Below are positions 1 to 8,616 of a stretch of 64,000 nucleotides of DNA, one piece after another. The position numbers and the translations under genes were made by a program. The DNA lies in NCBI RefSeq assembly GCF_013214165.1, contig NZ_JABSSM010000018.1, positions 78,203 to 142,202 of the forward strand, read 5' to 3'. The notes beneath the pieces were generated by a model. It searched no databases, had not been told where the DNA came from, and saw nothing but the letters and a program-made list of their open reading frames with translations. The DNA is from Shewanella sp. Its GTDB lineage: Bacteria > Pseudomonadota > Gammaproteobacteria > Enterobacterales > Shewanellaceae. Position 1 is the stretch's first letter. Every line of letters starts with the position of its first letter.

Positions 1-1
1 T

Positions 2-82
2 AAACAGAAAGGCAAACCGTCGAGCCGAGCCGATGGCGCTAAGTCGAGCTATGCTAGCCGTCGAACGGTTAAGAAGCGTTAA
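2..82 (+). CDS. C-terminal end of a truncated CDS, basic tail (possibly DEAD-box RNA helicase)
   Basis: An open frame enters from the left window edge and stops at TAA 80-82. Its last 26 residues are rich in Lys, Arg and Ser and end in RRTVKKR. Such unstructured basic tails are common at the end of DEAD-box RNA helicases of Shewanella, and a rho-independent terminator follows 37 bases later. The family assignment is inference from tail composition only; no catalytic domain is in view. Confidence 0.45.
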   Translation, partial: KQKGKPSSRADGAKSSYASRRTVKKR

Positions 83-118
83 CTAGCATACCAATGGCTA
101 TCACCAGCAGATCCACAT

Positions 119-146
119 GAAAAAACAGCCCAGGGCTGTTTTTTTA
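119..146. terminator. Bidirectional rho-independent terminator
   Basis: A-tract, CAGCC/GGCTG stem with a short loop, then a T-tract. It can serve both the partial gene to the left and the minus-strand gene to the right. Confidence 0.75.
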
Positions 147-164
147 TTTATGGTGTTGATGGTA

Positions 165-359
165 TTAGTGAGTTAATAAGTCTTCGACGCCGGTGACACC
201 GAAGTACTGTATCGAACGTTTAACCGCTATTTTTTTAGCGATCAGCTGGCCGTCCTTGAAAATTTTCACCACCTTCTTGCCGCCTTTATCATCGGCGCTG
301 TATTCGTGGTCATCGTTTAGTCTCAAATCATCGAACTGGCTCTTCATGATCAAATGCAT
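165..359 (-). CDS. Small conserved-type hypothetical protein (64 aa)
   Basis: Unrecognised protein of 64 residues with a charged first half (many D and K) and a C-terminus ending VEDLLTH. The ATG at 359 is chosen because GGAG lies five bases upstream; the frame also opens at a GTG (383) but that has no better ribosome site. A terminator lies directly downstream on the same strand, which supports a real transcript. A long A/C-rich leader region precedes it on this strand. No signal peptide, membrane segment or known motif is visible, so no function is offered. Confidence 0.6.
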   Translation of the reverse strand: MHLIMKSQFDDLRLNDDHEYSADDKGGKKVVKIFKDGQLIAKKIAVKRSIQYFGVTGVEDLLTH

Positions 360-383
360 AGTCACTCCAGTGTGAAAATTCAC

Positions 384-556
384 GTTTAAGTAATGGTTTT
401 ATTGTTCGCTTTATGTGTCTTGTTTGCTTTTCTTGTGCTTTATTTTGTTATTATTTGTGTGGTAATTGCTTGTTTTGTGAGAGTGTTTTACTTTTTTGTG
501 GTTTTTTGTTTGATTTCTTTATTGTTTAGATTATTGTGTGCGCCGCTAGGAGAGCA
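384..556. other. Intergenic stretch, strongly T/G-rich on the plus strand
   Basis: No ORF is supported. From about 395 to 540 the plus strand is dominated by T and G, so a minus-strand transcript would be A/C-rich and little structured. It sits upstream of the 64-aa gene and could be its untranslated leader. Confidence 0.4.
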
Positions 557-589
557 CAGTGCCTGAATGTAACTACACATCAGACACTG
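557..589. repeat. Imperfect inverted repeat upstream of the porin gene
   Basis: CAGTGCCTGA (557-566) is mirrored by TCAGACACTG (580-589) with one mismatch and a 13-base loop. It lies about 100 bases upstream of the porin gene and could be an operator or an attenuator-like hairpin; neither can be decided from sequence alone. Confidence 0.35.
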
Positions 590-686
590 GATAATATCAA
601 GGACTGATAATACCTATCTTTTTAGTCCCATATTATCTTCATCCATCTATTTTCTCCTAGCACCACAATTATAAAGGAATAAATTG

Positions 687-1442
687 ATGAAACACACGAC
701 TACGGCGCTAGCCATCCTACTTAGCCTTTCTAGTATGAGTGCCGTTGCTGCACAAGATAACGATTTTCAACATGAAGCTGGTCTTGAATATAATGCTAAT
801 TCTGAAGACGCTGGTGATGGCGCCTGGAATGCCTATTACCGTTACTATTTCGAAGGTGTTGACCAGGGCAAGAGCCCATATGTGTTAAATGGCTTCCTGG
901 CTCAAGCGTCTAATATTGGTGCTAATTACAGCAATTTTGATGTTATAGATAGTGATACTATTGGAGTCGATGGCACGTTCGTATTCGATTCAAACTGGTT
1001 TGTGTCGGCTAATTATCAAAGAAATGAAATTGGTAACTTCGATTTTAATACCTTTGGGGCTGAAGTCGGTTATTACTTCAATGATTCTTCTGCCGTTTCT
1101 GCCTTCTACCAAGATGGCGACAGTGATGTCGAAGATAGCTACGGATTAACACTGCGTAGTTATATCGCGCTGCAATCCACTGCCGGTGTCGATCTTCAGG
1201 CTAATTGGATACATAGTGATTCAGATAACATGTTCAATGTCGGTGCCGACTGGTACGTGAATAACGCTTGGTCTGTAGGTGCTGGTTATAGTGACAGTAA
1301 GTTTTTTGATGGCTTCGATATACGTACTGCTTATTGGTTACGCATCTCTGATAGCTTCTCGGCCAGTTTTGAAATATCTAAAGTATTAGATTCAGATGCC
1401 GATGGTGTTGGTTTTGGTATCGGCGTAATTGGTCGCTTCTAA
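687..1442 (+). CDS. Putative outer-membrane beta-barrel porin
   Basis: 251-residue exported protein. Residues 1-22 form a signal peptide (KHTTTALAILLSLSS core, cleavage near AVAA/Q). The mature part alternates polar and aromatic residues in short strands (AYYRYYFEG, VGYYFND, SVGAGYSD) and ends in GRF with terminal Phe, the mark of an outer-membrane barrel recognised by BamA. Asp/Asn-rich turns are typical of marine porins. The start is ATG 687, with AAGGA eight bases before it; a TTG at 684 is in frame but has poorer spacing. A terminator follows. The substrate cannot be inferred. It resembles the small putative porins common in Shewanella. Confidence 0.75.
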   Translation: MKHTTTALAILLSLSSMSAVAAQDNDFQHEAGLEYNANSEDAGDGAWNAYYRYYFEGVDQGKSPYVLNGFLAQASNIGANYSNFDVIDSDTIGVDGTFVFDSNWFVSANYQRNEIGNFDFNTFGAEVGYYFNDSSAVSAFYQDGDSDVEDSYGLTLRSYIALQSTAGVDLQANWIHSDSDNMFNVGADWYVNNAWSVGAGYSDSKFFDGFDIRTAYWLRISDSFSASFEISKVLDSDADGVGFGIGVIGRF

Positions 1443-1517
1443 ATCCTTGTCGATGCATGGGCTATTTAGGCAAGCGCTTTTATGGTGCTAGCTGATGATG
1501 TCTCAGAGTGTAAAGGT

Positions 1518-1542
1518 GCAGCCAATGGCTGCGCTTTTTTTT
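1518..1542 (+). terminator. Rho-independent terminator of the porin gene
   Basis: Stem GCAGCC-AAT-GGCTGC followed by a run of eight T. It is 75 bases past the porin stop. Confidence 0.8.
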
Positions 1543-1859
1543 GTCTGTCGATAGCATGGTTCATCTCAGCGGTGATCCTGGTATTATTTTCCTCTAGGGG
1601 AACCAAGACGTCCTCATGGTGATAGCAAGACCTAGGTCAGAAATACAAGCGCTAAATTATTATTTTGGCTTGAGACTCGTTTGAGTTAACATTTGTCCTT
1701 ACTGCCGTTTAGTTATTGAAACTATTTGAATTAGCGTTTTAAATGGCTCGAATATAGCTTACCCATTAAGGCGTTTATTTCTTGTGTTGACCACCAGTTC
1801 CCTATGTGTTTTTTGCGAAATGTAAGATTGGATGCTAACTATTTTCTTAAGGATATGAA
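1543..1859. other. Intergenic region with no recognised feature
   Basis: About 317 bases without a supported ORF or repeat. AAGGA at 1849-1853 is the ribosome site of the next gene. A tiny ATG-AAA-TGA frame at 1855 overlaps the true start and is not considered a gene. Confidence 0.4.
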
Positions 1860-2363
1860 ATGAAATGCCCCAGAACCAATACTAATTTAAAGTCTGTAAG
1901 AGTAGGCGGCATCGAGGTCGATATCTCGGAAGCTTGTGGTGGTGTCTTTTTTGATAATTATGAACTAGAACATTTTGATGAAAAGCACGAAAGAAGAGGC
2001 AAGGTTCTCGTTGAGCACCTTGATCAGTTTGTACCACTGCAAATTAGTTTAAAAGAGCGTATATCCTGTCCTAAGTGTATCGATATCGTCATGGCCAGAC
2101 ATTTTTACAGTCCTGAACATCAAATTGAAATTGATGAATGCCCGGGGTGTGGTGGTATTTGGTTTGATTTTGGTGAACTGAAGAAGCTACGAGACATATT
2201 CCCAACCCAAGTCGATAGGCTGAAAGCCGGGGATAAGTTTATGACTCAAATGGAAACCAGCTCTCGATATATCTCTTATCAAAGAGAACTCGAAGGTCGG
2301 GAAAACTTGGCTAATCGTTTGAGACGAAAAAGTGGTTTTTTTGTTGGTATATTCCTCGACTAA
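1860..2363 (+). CDS. Zinc-ribbon protein with two TFIIB-type zf domains
   Basis: 167 residues with two related zinc-binding units. The first, near residues 3-40, has MKCPRTNT and SEACGGVFFD; the second, near 66-105, has CPKC, then ECPGCGGIWFD and GELKKL. This double CPxC...CPGCGGxWfD..EL arrangement is that of the zf-TFIIB (COG3809) family, small zinc proteins of unknown role. The first unit is partly degenerate because the residue expected to be Cys after MKCP is Thr. A basic C-terminal segment (NRLRRKSG) precedes a short hydrophobic end. It appears to be a single-gene unit. Confidence 0.75.
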   Translation: MKCPRTNTNLKSVRVGGIEVDISEACGGVFFDNYELEHFDEKHERRGKVLVEHLDQFVPLQISLKERISCPKCIDIVMARHFYSPEHQIEIDECPGCGGIWFDFGELKKLRDIFPTQVDRLKAGDKFMTQMETSSRYISYQRELEGRENLANRLRRKSGFFVGIFLD

Positions 2364-2433
2364 ACCTTCCGATTAGAAAAATAAAAGCGCTTGGTATTTG
2401 TGCTGTTCTAAAAGAGCTTTGCTGTTCAAATTA

Positions 2434-3590
2434 TTATACTTGCTCGAGTGCCTGAGACACATCGATGATGATGTCATCTATGTGCTCGACCCCCACAGAT
2501 ATGCGGATTAAGTCTTCCGATACTCCGGCTTTGGCGAGTTCGTCGGCGTCGAGTTGCCTGTGGGTTGTCGATGCTGGGTGGCAGGCGAGGGACTTGGCAT
2601 CGCCAATATTGACTAAACGTAAGATCATCTGGAGTGCATCGATGAAACGGCCGCCCGCTTCTTTACCGCCACCACTTAGGCTAGATTTTATGCTGAAGCT
2701 GATGATCCCCGATGCCTTACCGCCGGTGATCTTGTGGCAGTTATCCTAAAATGGGCTATTTGGCAGCTCGGCGTAGTTGACCCAACTGACTTTGTGGTGC
2801 CAGTGCTGCCCCGGTATTTCTCAGTGGCACCACGCGGCCACGGCCGATAAAGGCAACTGGGCCGAAGGTGTCGGTGTAGACCACTCCATGATAAGACGGG
2901 TCTGGCTCGTTAAGCAGAGAAAAACGCTCAGGCTCTGCCGCCCAATCGAACTTACCGGAATCTATGATAACGCCGCCTATGGTTGTACCGTGACCGCCAA
3001 TATACTTGGTCAGGGAATTGATCACGATATCGGCGCCAAACTCAAACGGCTTACACAAGACTGGCGTGGCCACGGTATTATCGACGATCAGCGGTACGCC
3101 ATGCTTATGGGCTATCTCGGCTAAACGTGCCAGATCGACGATATTGTCTGCTGGGTTGCCGATAGACTCACAAAAAAGTGCTTTAGTTTTGTCATCTATG
3201 TGGGCCTCTAAGCCTGTGTAGTCATCAGATGCCGCCATACGTACCTCGACACCCTGGCGAGGCAGTATGTGAGCAAATAAGTTGTAGGTTCCGCCATAGA
3301 GTTGACTGGTGCTGACGATATTATCACCCATCTGGGTCAGGGCTTGAATGGCATAGGTTATCGCCGCCATGCCCGATGCCACCGCGAGTGTGCCGACACC
3401 GCCTTCAATCGCCGCTAATCTTTGTTCCAATACATCCGTTGTCGGATTCATTATGCGGGTGTAGATATTGCCTGGCACCTTTAAATCAAATAGATCGGCA
3501 CCGTGTGGGTGTCGTCGAAGATGTAGGAAGTGGTCTGATAGATGGAGACTGCGGCTACCTTGGTGGTGGCTAGTTTTGTTGTTCGCTCCA
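2434..3590 (-). pseudogene. metY: Decayed O-acetylhomoserine (thiol)-lyase gene, metY
   Basis: Fragments of MetY, the PLP enzyme that makes homocysteine from O-acetylhomoserine and sulfide, lie in several frames. Recognisable pieces are AVSIYQTTSYIFDD, then in a second frame GADLFDL through VINSLTKYIGGHG (with the PLP lysine) to RNTGAALAP, then in a third frame VSWVNYAELPNSPF, then [10 protein letters not shown] to the end. Lesions visible: loss of the first codons where the DMT gene now ends, a frameshift near 3510, a deletion of roughly 35-40 codons near 2800, and an in-frame TAG at 2746-2748. Several independent lesions make sequencing error an unlikely cause. No full enzyme can be made. 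Confidence 0.9.
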
Positions 3591-4052
3591 GGACCGGTTT
3601 GAGCTGTATACCCCAAGAATAATCAAGGCCACACCGCAGGCTTGGGTCAGAGTAGATGTGATGGAGGCCGAGTGTGACAGCTCGAAGAGTTCGAATGCCA
3701 CGCTGGTGAGCATTTGGCCACTGATCACTAGCAGCGCAGCCTTCAGGGCACCGATTCGGCTGAGTATATGACTGTTAATGGCTACATATAAAGCGCCTAT
3801 CACACCGCCAAAATAGGCGAACCAGGGGATTTCTTCCCAAGCCAGACTCGTGGGAAGTGATACCTGAAACTCTCCCCATATTGACAAGGTAATGAGAGCG
3901 CCAAGGAGTAGAGTCAAGATCAAGGTGCCAACTATATGATTGTAAAATGAGGCGATAAATGGGCCCTTGCTCTGGCTTAATCGTCCGTTTAGGGCCCTAC
4001 ACAGGCCGATCAAGATGCCATTAACCAGAGCCAGTAACAGATAGATAATCAT
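3570..4052 (-). CDS. DMT-family small membrane transporter (DUF606/YdcZ type), second subunit
   Basis: 160 residues with about five hydrophobic segments (starting MIIYLLLALVNG, then FIASFYNHIVGTL and WFAYFGGVIGALY). The YdcZ/DUF606 family contains short half-size members of the drug/metabolite transporter superfamily that often come in tandem pairs and probably form a heterodimer. Its ATG shares one base with the stop of the upstream partner (TGATG), so the two are translationally coupled. Its last codons run into the remnant of metY, so the natural end may have been altered. Substrate unknown. Confidence 0.75.
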   Translation of the reverse strand: MIIYLLLALVNGILIGLCRALNGRLSQSKGPFIASFYNHIVGTLILTLLLGALITLSIWGEFQVSLPTSLAWEEIPWFAYFGGVIGALYVAINSHILSRIGALKAALLVISGQMLTSVAFELFELSHSASITSTLTQACGVALIILGVYSSNRSWSEQQN

Positions 4053-4522
4053 CAGCTTCTCCCAAAAAATATTATCAAGCTAGCGCCGGAGAAAATGGGA
4101 ATTATAGATAATACGCGATGGGCGCTTATGGCCTTTTTGTCCACTCCGAAGAGGCCGAAATGATCGCTCAGCAGACCAAAAAATACTTGTCCCAATAATC
4201 CTAATACCAAGGTGCCGGATAAGCCCAGCTCACTGTTGACCGTTATCGCCGCTAATATCACCACCATTGCCCCGGGTATGCCGCCTAAATAACTCCACTT
4301 TGGTGCTGCGTCACCCGATATGGGTCTATCACGCTTTGAAATTGTGGTGATGACGGCAATGAGCAAGAGCGCCACCGAGGCGCCAATGGCATGGGCAAGC
4401 CAAGAGGCGTACAGGGGCGTAGTCAATGCGGCTAATGAGCTGTTTAGCTTGATCATCAGTGCCAGCAGGGCACCACCGACCAAGGCGAGTAAGAGATTTA
4501 AATTAACTGAAGTCATGTTCAT
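4052..4522 (-). CDS. DMT-family small membrane transporter (DUF606/YdcZ type), first subunit
   Basis: 156 residues and about five membrane segments (LLLALVGGALLALMI, LLLIAVITTIS, LVLGLLGQVFFGL). It is homologous in pattern to the next gene and overlaps it by one base, so the pair is likely to be a two-gene exporter operon. It starts at ATG 4522 or ATG 4516 (MTSVNLN); the ribosome site does not decide between them. A LysR-type regulator is encoded divergently 97 bases away, the usual arrangement for a regulator and its exporter target. Confidence 0.75.
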   Translation of the reverse strand: MNMTSVNLNLLLALVGGALLALMIKLNSSLAALTTPLYASWLAHAIGASVALLLIAVITTISKRDRPISGDAAPKWSYLGGIPGAMVVILAAITVNSELGLSGTLVLGLLGQVFFGLLSDHFGLFGVDKKAISAHRVLSIIPIFSGASLIIFFGRS

Positions 4523-4619
4523 TCTTGTGCTGATTATCGAGATGAACGCACTTTATATTGTTTCTGTTTATTTGATAATATACGGCTAAGACAATCATAG
4601 TTGAGTAAAGGTTGACAGT

Positions 4620-5528
4620 ATGGAGAGCTTTTCGGCAATCCCGGTATTTGTGGCTGTGGTGGAATGTGGCAGTTTTTCCCTGGCTAGTGAGCAACTTGGG
4701 GTGACTAAGTCTGCGGTCAGTAAACGCATCAGCCAGCTCGAGGCCAAGCTCGGGGTGCAACTGCTGCATCGCACCACCAGAAAGTTAAGCCTGACCGAAG
4801 CGGGAGAGCGTTACTTCGATTATGCCCGTAACGCATTGACACTCGCCAATGAAGGCGAAGATGCAATATCGGAGCTGCAAGACAAGCCCAGGGGGAGATT
4901 AAGAGTCAATGCCCCCATGGCATTTGGCCGCCTGCATATCGCGCCGCTGATCCCCGATTTTTTGCGGGAACACCCTCAAATCGAAATAGACATGATGATG
5001 GACGATAAGGTGGTAGACCTCGTCGGCGGCAGTTTCGATATCGCCATTCGTATCGGCAAGTTACCGGATTCCAGCCTCATCGCCAGGCGCCTAGCCCCCT
5101 GTCATAGCGTATTGTGTGCCTCGCCCGCTTATCTGCAGCGCTGGGGAACGCCCAAGAAACCGGCGCAACTGGTGTCACATAATTGTCTGTATTATTCCTA
5201 TTTCCAGGGGGGCACAGAATGGCGTTTTAATGGCCCAGAAGGATTAGAAAGTCTGGTTCCCAGAGGGAACTATCGCGTCAACAACAGCGAGGCGTTACTG
5301 GAAGCTTTGCTCGCTGGGCTGGGGATCTGTCAGATGCCCACATTTATCGTCGGACCTGCCATCGCAGACGGTAGATTAGTGGCCTTATTGCCCGAATACA
5401 GACTGCCACAACATGCCATTTATGCCATGTTGCCGGGGCGAAAGCATATTCCGGCCAAGATACGCGTCTTCCTGGACTGTCTGCTGACTCATTTTGATGA
5501 AACCTTGCCATATTGGGACGGTCACTAA
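4620..5528 (+). CDS. LysR-family transcriptional regulator
   Basis: 302 residues, normal LTTR length. Residues 1-60 form the winged helix-turn-helix (GSFSLASEQLGVTKSAVSKR, then LLHRTTRKLSLTEAG). Residues from about 90 on form the periplasmic-binding-like effector domain (GRLRVNAPMAFG, DIAIRIG, LLAGLGICQMP), similar to the CrgA/DsdC-like subgroup. Divergent orientation to the YdcZ-type pair suggests that it controls that operon and itself from the shared 97-base region. The effector is unknown. Confidence 0.9.
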   Translation: MESFSAIPVFVAVVECGSFSLASEQLGVTKSAVSKRISQLEAKLGVQLLHRTTRKLSLTEAGERYFDYARNALTLANEGEDAISELQDKPRGRLRVNAPMAFGRLHIAPLIPDFLREHPQIEIDMMMDDKVVDLVGGSFDIAIRIGKLPDSSLIARRLAPCHSVLCASPAYLQRWGTPKKPAQLVSHNCLYYSYFQGGTEWRFNGPEGLESLVPRGNYRVNNSEALLEALLAGLGICQMPTFIVGPAIADGRLVALLPEYRLPQHAIYAMLPGRKHIPAKIRVFLDCLLTHFDETLPYWDGH

Positions 5529-5702
5529 CAGTCACTAGTACTGACCTAATATAGAACACCATAAATATAGATCTGGACTGATTGTTAGTTTCTGTTAGAA
5601 AGAGATACTGCCGCCACTTACTACTAGGGAATCGAGTTTAAAACTATGGCTGGCACATATCGATAATGAGAAAATATTTGGCATCACTAGGTTTGAACTT
5701 GG

Positions 5703-6884
5703 TTAGCTATCTTGGCACTGTTTTCTTGCAACAGTGCCAAGGTTTAGTTTTACACTGAGTAAGCAAGATAAGCCTGCACTCAAGATGAGTACCATCCCCA
5801 GGTTTTGTAATATCCCAGTGAGCGCAAGACCCGCACCGAACAGCAAGTAATAAGTTAACCCAAACAGGGCGCCAGCTGTGCCAACTGCGTGTCGATAATT
5901 TTCTAACGCTTGACTCATGATATTGGGTAAAGCCATGCCACTACAAAGCAACATACCTACCATGGGTATTAGGAACAGCAGATCAGAGCTGAGTAACCAG
6001 ACGCCAAAGGCACAAGTTAACGCCAGGACTGAGGCGACAGAGATCAATTGGTGTGACTGCCAGCCTTTCGATACCAGGCGCTTACTCAGCAAGCTGCCCA
6101 GTATCGTACCTATGGGTAACACGACGCCGCTATAGCCAAACTCGGTCGATGTCATGCCTAAATTATGAAAGATAAAGGGACCGAGTGAGTAATAGCTATA
6201 TAGCATGATATTAAAGGCAGCTATCAGGCCGGCGTTGCACCATAAACTCGTGTCTCGACTCATCTGCTTGGCCAGCTGCAGAACGCCATTTTTTTGGGGA
6301 TTTACTGACTCGGCGTTAGCGCTCATTTTCGGATTGGTCTCGGATAAGCTGATAAGGGCAAGCAGCCAGAGCGTGATGGCTAGCATCAGCAAGCTGCAGA
6401 ATATCCCGCTATAGCCGAAATGAGTCACTATGATGCCGCCACTCAATAATCCAATAACCGGGCTGATCGAAACGCCCATGGTGATCACCGAGAATACCTT
6501 AGTCAGTTCGGTTCCCTGGTAGCAATCTCTTAGCATAGCCTGAGTCACGACTGAGCCTGTGGCCGCACCGAAAGCCGATATGATCCTTGCCAGCATCAGC
6601 GTCTCGAAACTGGTTGCAAAAATAGCCAGTGTGGCGCCCACGCCATAGGTGACTAATCCAAGCAGCATGGCTTTTCGACGACCTAGGGTGTCACTCAGCC
6701 TTCCCCAGGCAAGCACCCCGAAGGCAAAGGCGATAAAGTATACTGATATCGTTTGTGAAGCGGTTTGGGCTGTGATCCCGAACGCCTGTGAAATATGGGG
6801 TAAAGCCGGGCTATAGATGGTTTCGACAACTTGTGGAAACATCACTAAGGCCAATATAAGCCAGAGATGTGGCATTGTTTTCAT
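5703..6884 (-). CDS. MFS drug-resistance transporter, Bcr/CflA-like
   Basis: 393 residues with twelve predicted membrane segments. The Bcr/CflA-type opening (SPALPHISQAFG) and the MFS loop-2/3 signature GRLSDTLGRRKAM are clear; RIISAFGAATGSV matches the next conserved helix. It should export small toxic compounds by proton antiport across the inner membrane. ATG 6884 has GGAG nine bases upstream. A divergent AraC-type gene lies 109 bases away, a layout like that of nimT/nimR in enterobacteria. The last ten codons overlap a strong hairpin. Confidence 0.85.
   Translation of the reverse strand: MKTMPHLWLILALVMFPQVVETIYSPALPHISQAFGITAQTASQTISVYFIAFAFGVLAWGRLSDTLGRRKAMLLGLVTYGVGATLAIFATSFETLMLARIISAFGAATGSVVTQAMLRDCYQGTELTKVFSVITMGVSISPVIGLLSGGIIVTHFGYSGIFCSLLMLAITLWLLALISLSETNPKMSANAESVNPQKNGVLQLAKQMSRDTSLWCNAGLIAAFNIMLYSYYSLGPFIFHNLGMTSTEFGYSGVVLPIGTILGSLLSKRLVSKGWQSHQLISVASVLALTCAFGVWLLSSDLLFLIPMVGMLLCSGMALPNIMSQALENYRHAVGTAGALFGLTYYLLFGAGLALTGILQNLGMVLILSAGLSCLLSVKLNLGTVARKQCQDS
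5711..5741. terminator. Strong hairpin overlapping the 3' end of the MFS gene
   Basis: Perfect 12-bp stem CTTGGCACTGTT / AACAGTGCCAAG with a seven-base loop. It lies inside the last codons of the MFS gene and downstream of the convergent LysR gene. On the plus strand it is followed by GGTTTAGTTTTAC, so it may end the LysR transcript and also fold in the MFS mRNA. Confidence 0.5.
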
Positions 6885-6947
6885 GGGAGGTGACTCCGTG
6901 GCATTGAATATTAAATTTGATGCCGAGAACTATAGCGATTAACCGAG

Positions 6948-6971
6948 TGTCCGATTACAATGATAAGGACA
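6948..6971. promoter_or_regulatory. Candidate operator between MFS and AraC genes
   Basis: Inverted repeat TGTCC (6948-6952) and GGACA (6967-6971) in the divergent intergenic region. AraC-type regulators usually bind direct repeats, so this is only a candidate site. Confidence 0.3.
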
Positions 6972-6993
6972 TTAACTATCAAAAATAAGACTT

Positions 6994-7782
6994 ATGGCGA
7001 TCCTAAACTCAGACTGTGCAGCAGAGGTGTTAGCGAGCTTAGATGATTTTGAGGCTCAGGTTGTTGGTATCGCTTCTGGGATAGGGTCTTATGACTCAGG
7101 CGTTCATAGCCACCAGAAGTCACAGCTGCTGTATGCTCCAGAAGGTTGTATAACCATAGCTCTGGAGCAGATGCAATATGTATTACCGCCGACCAAGGCC
7201 GCCTGGATCCCAGCTGGGATAGAGCATTGTGCCAAAATGCAGATGCGTGATGTGGTGACATGTCGCTCCCTATACTTCGATACAGCCTCCTTTACTGGCT
7301 TGCCTGACAAGATAAAAATTATCGGCGTTAACGACCTGTTTAAGCAACTTATTGAGCGTATGTCTCTGTGGCCCTGGGACATGCCAGCCGAGCAACAAAA
7401 GAACCTACTGTCCCTGTTTATTGAGGAGTTGTTGGTTGCGCCGGAAGAGATGCTACCTCTGCCTATTCCTGATGATCCTCGTTTGAAACCTTGGCTGGCA
7501 CAAGTGATGTCTGGAGATACCTTGCCCCAGCCATTGAATCAAATGGCCAAAATGGTTGGCGCCAGTGAGAAAACTATTTCGCGTATCTTCATCAGGCAAA
7601 CCGGGATGCCTTATCAGGCCTGGCGTCAGCAGTGGCGCTTACATGGGGCAATAGTACGACTCGCCGAGGGTCGAAGTATCTCTGAAGTCGCATTTTCACT
7701 GGATTTCTCCAGCGATAGCGCCTTTATCAGTTTTTTTCGACAGCATATGGGGGAGACGCCCAATCGGTTTATTAACAGTTAA
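6994..7782 (+). CDS. AraC-family transcriptional regulator
   Basis: 262 residues. The N-terminal half (about 30-130) is a cupin-like sensing domain (VHSHQKSQLLYAPEG, AAWIPAGIEHCA). The C-terminal half (about 180-258) is the double helix-turn-helix: LNQMAKMVGASEKTISRIF and EVAFSLDFSSDSAFISFFR, ending in the MGETPNRF motif. It resembles the NimR (YeaM) group, which controls a divergently encoded MFS exporter, as here. It presumably acts on the shared 109-base region. Confidence 0.85.
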   Translation: MAILNSDCAAEVLASLDDFEAQVVGIASGIGSYDSGVHSHQKSQLLYAPEGCITIALEQMQYVLPPTKAAWIPAGIEHCAKMQMRDVVTCRSLYFDTASFTGLPDKIKIIGVNDLFKQLIERMSLWPWDMPAEQQKNLLSLFIEELLVAPEEMLPLPIPDDPRLKPWLAQVMSGDTLPQPLNQMAKMVGASEKTISRIFIRQTGMPYQAWRQQWRLHGAIVRLAEGRSISEVAFSLDFSSDSAFISFFRQHMGETPNRFINS

Positions 7783-7863
7783 CTTGCTTGCAGCAGCATA
7801 TACGTGGATATTCGCTTGACTGGTTTATAATTTTTTTTAGAACGTCGATAATGAGTAGACTTG

Positions 7864-8538
7864 ATGCAACTAAAACCTCTGTCTAAAGGACGATTCCAAT
7901 CACTTTGGGAACAGGAACACGATGAAATTGAGCAGATCATGCTCGAGTGTATCAGTGAAACTAAGCTAGTGCCGGCACATCAAAAACTGATGCAGCAGGG
8001 GCAGAAAGTGGATTCGCTTATCTTAGTCAAGCATGGCCGGATCTCCATGGGCTATACGGCCCGTAATGGCCGCTGTTTCCAGTTAGGCACTATGGTGTGT
8101 GATTCTCAACTGTTTGGCGAGATGGAGTTTTTCAGTGGTTATAAGTGTCAGCTGGATATAGTGGCCGAAGATGACGTCGAGATAGAGGTCATCTGTGGCG
8201 ATAAGCTGCAGCAGGCGCTCATCAAGCAGCCTATGTTTGCCCTATTTTTTGCCAGTGCCATCGCCGTCGACTATCAAGATGCAGTCGATATCCTGGCTCG
8301 CAGAATGCTGTATCCCATCGCCTATAACATAGCTTACGATCTCTACCATAGATATTTAGACGATCTGCCAGTAGATGGTTTCACTAAGTGCTACCTGGAG
8401 GCTGAGCGTTTTGCGACGACAGATCGTGTGTATCGCCGTGCCGTCAAGAAACTTGAAGAATTAGGCCTGATCCACAAGGATAAGGAAGAGGGGATAGTGA
8501 TTCGCGATCTAGAAGGATTGAAAGCCTATCTTGAATAG
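7864..8538 (+). CDS. Crp/Fnr-family transcriptional regulator
   Basis: 224 residues. A cyclic-nucleotide-binding-like barrel spans about residues 25-125 (GQKVDSLILVKHGRISMGY, FGEMEFFSG) but lacks the phosphate-binding RTA signature of Crp, so cAMP binding is doubtful. The C-terminal part (about 150-215) is a winged helix (AERFATTDRVYRRAVKKLEELGL). No cluster of four cysteines as in Fnr. The start is ATG 7864; a TTG just upstream is also in frame. A hairpin follows 31 bases after the stop. Target genes unknown. Confidence 0.75.
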   Translation: MQLKPLSKGRFQSLWEQEHDEIEQIMLECISETKLVPAHQKLMQQGQKVDSLILVKHGRISMGYTARNGRCFQLGTMVCDSQLFGEMEFFSGYKCQLDIVAEDDVEIEVICGDKLQQALIKQPMFALFFASAIAVDYQDAVDILARRMLYPIAYNIAYDLYHRYLDDLPVDGFTKCYLEAERFATTDRVYRRAVKKLEELGLIHKDKEEGIVIRDLEGLKAYLE

Positions 8539-8569
8539 TTGAATAGTCATCATTATAGCTTGAATAAAA

Positions 8570-8602
8570 TTAAGCCCCGGCAGTCAGACTACCGGGGCTT
8601 AA
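8570..8602. terminator. Terminator hairpin between convergent genes
   Basis: Perfect 11-bp stem TTAAGCCCCGG / CCGGGGCTTAA with an 11-base loop. The U-rich tail (AATTTTATT) is on the minus strand, so it best ends the small minus-strand gene, and also bounds the Crp/Fnr-like gene. Confidence 0.75.
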
Positions 8603-8616
8603 TGTCATAGGGAGTA

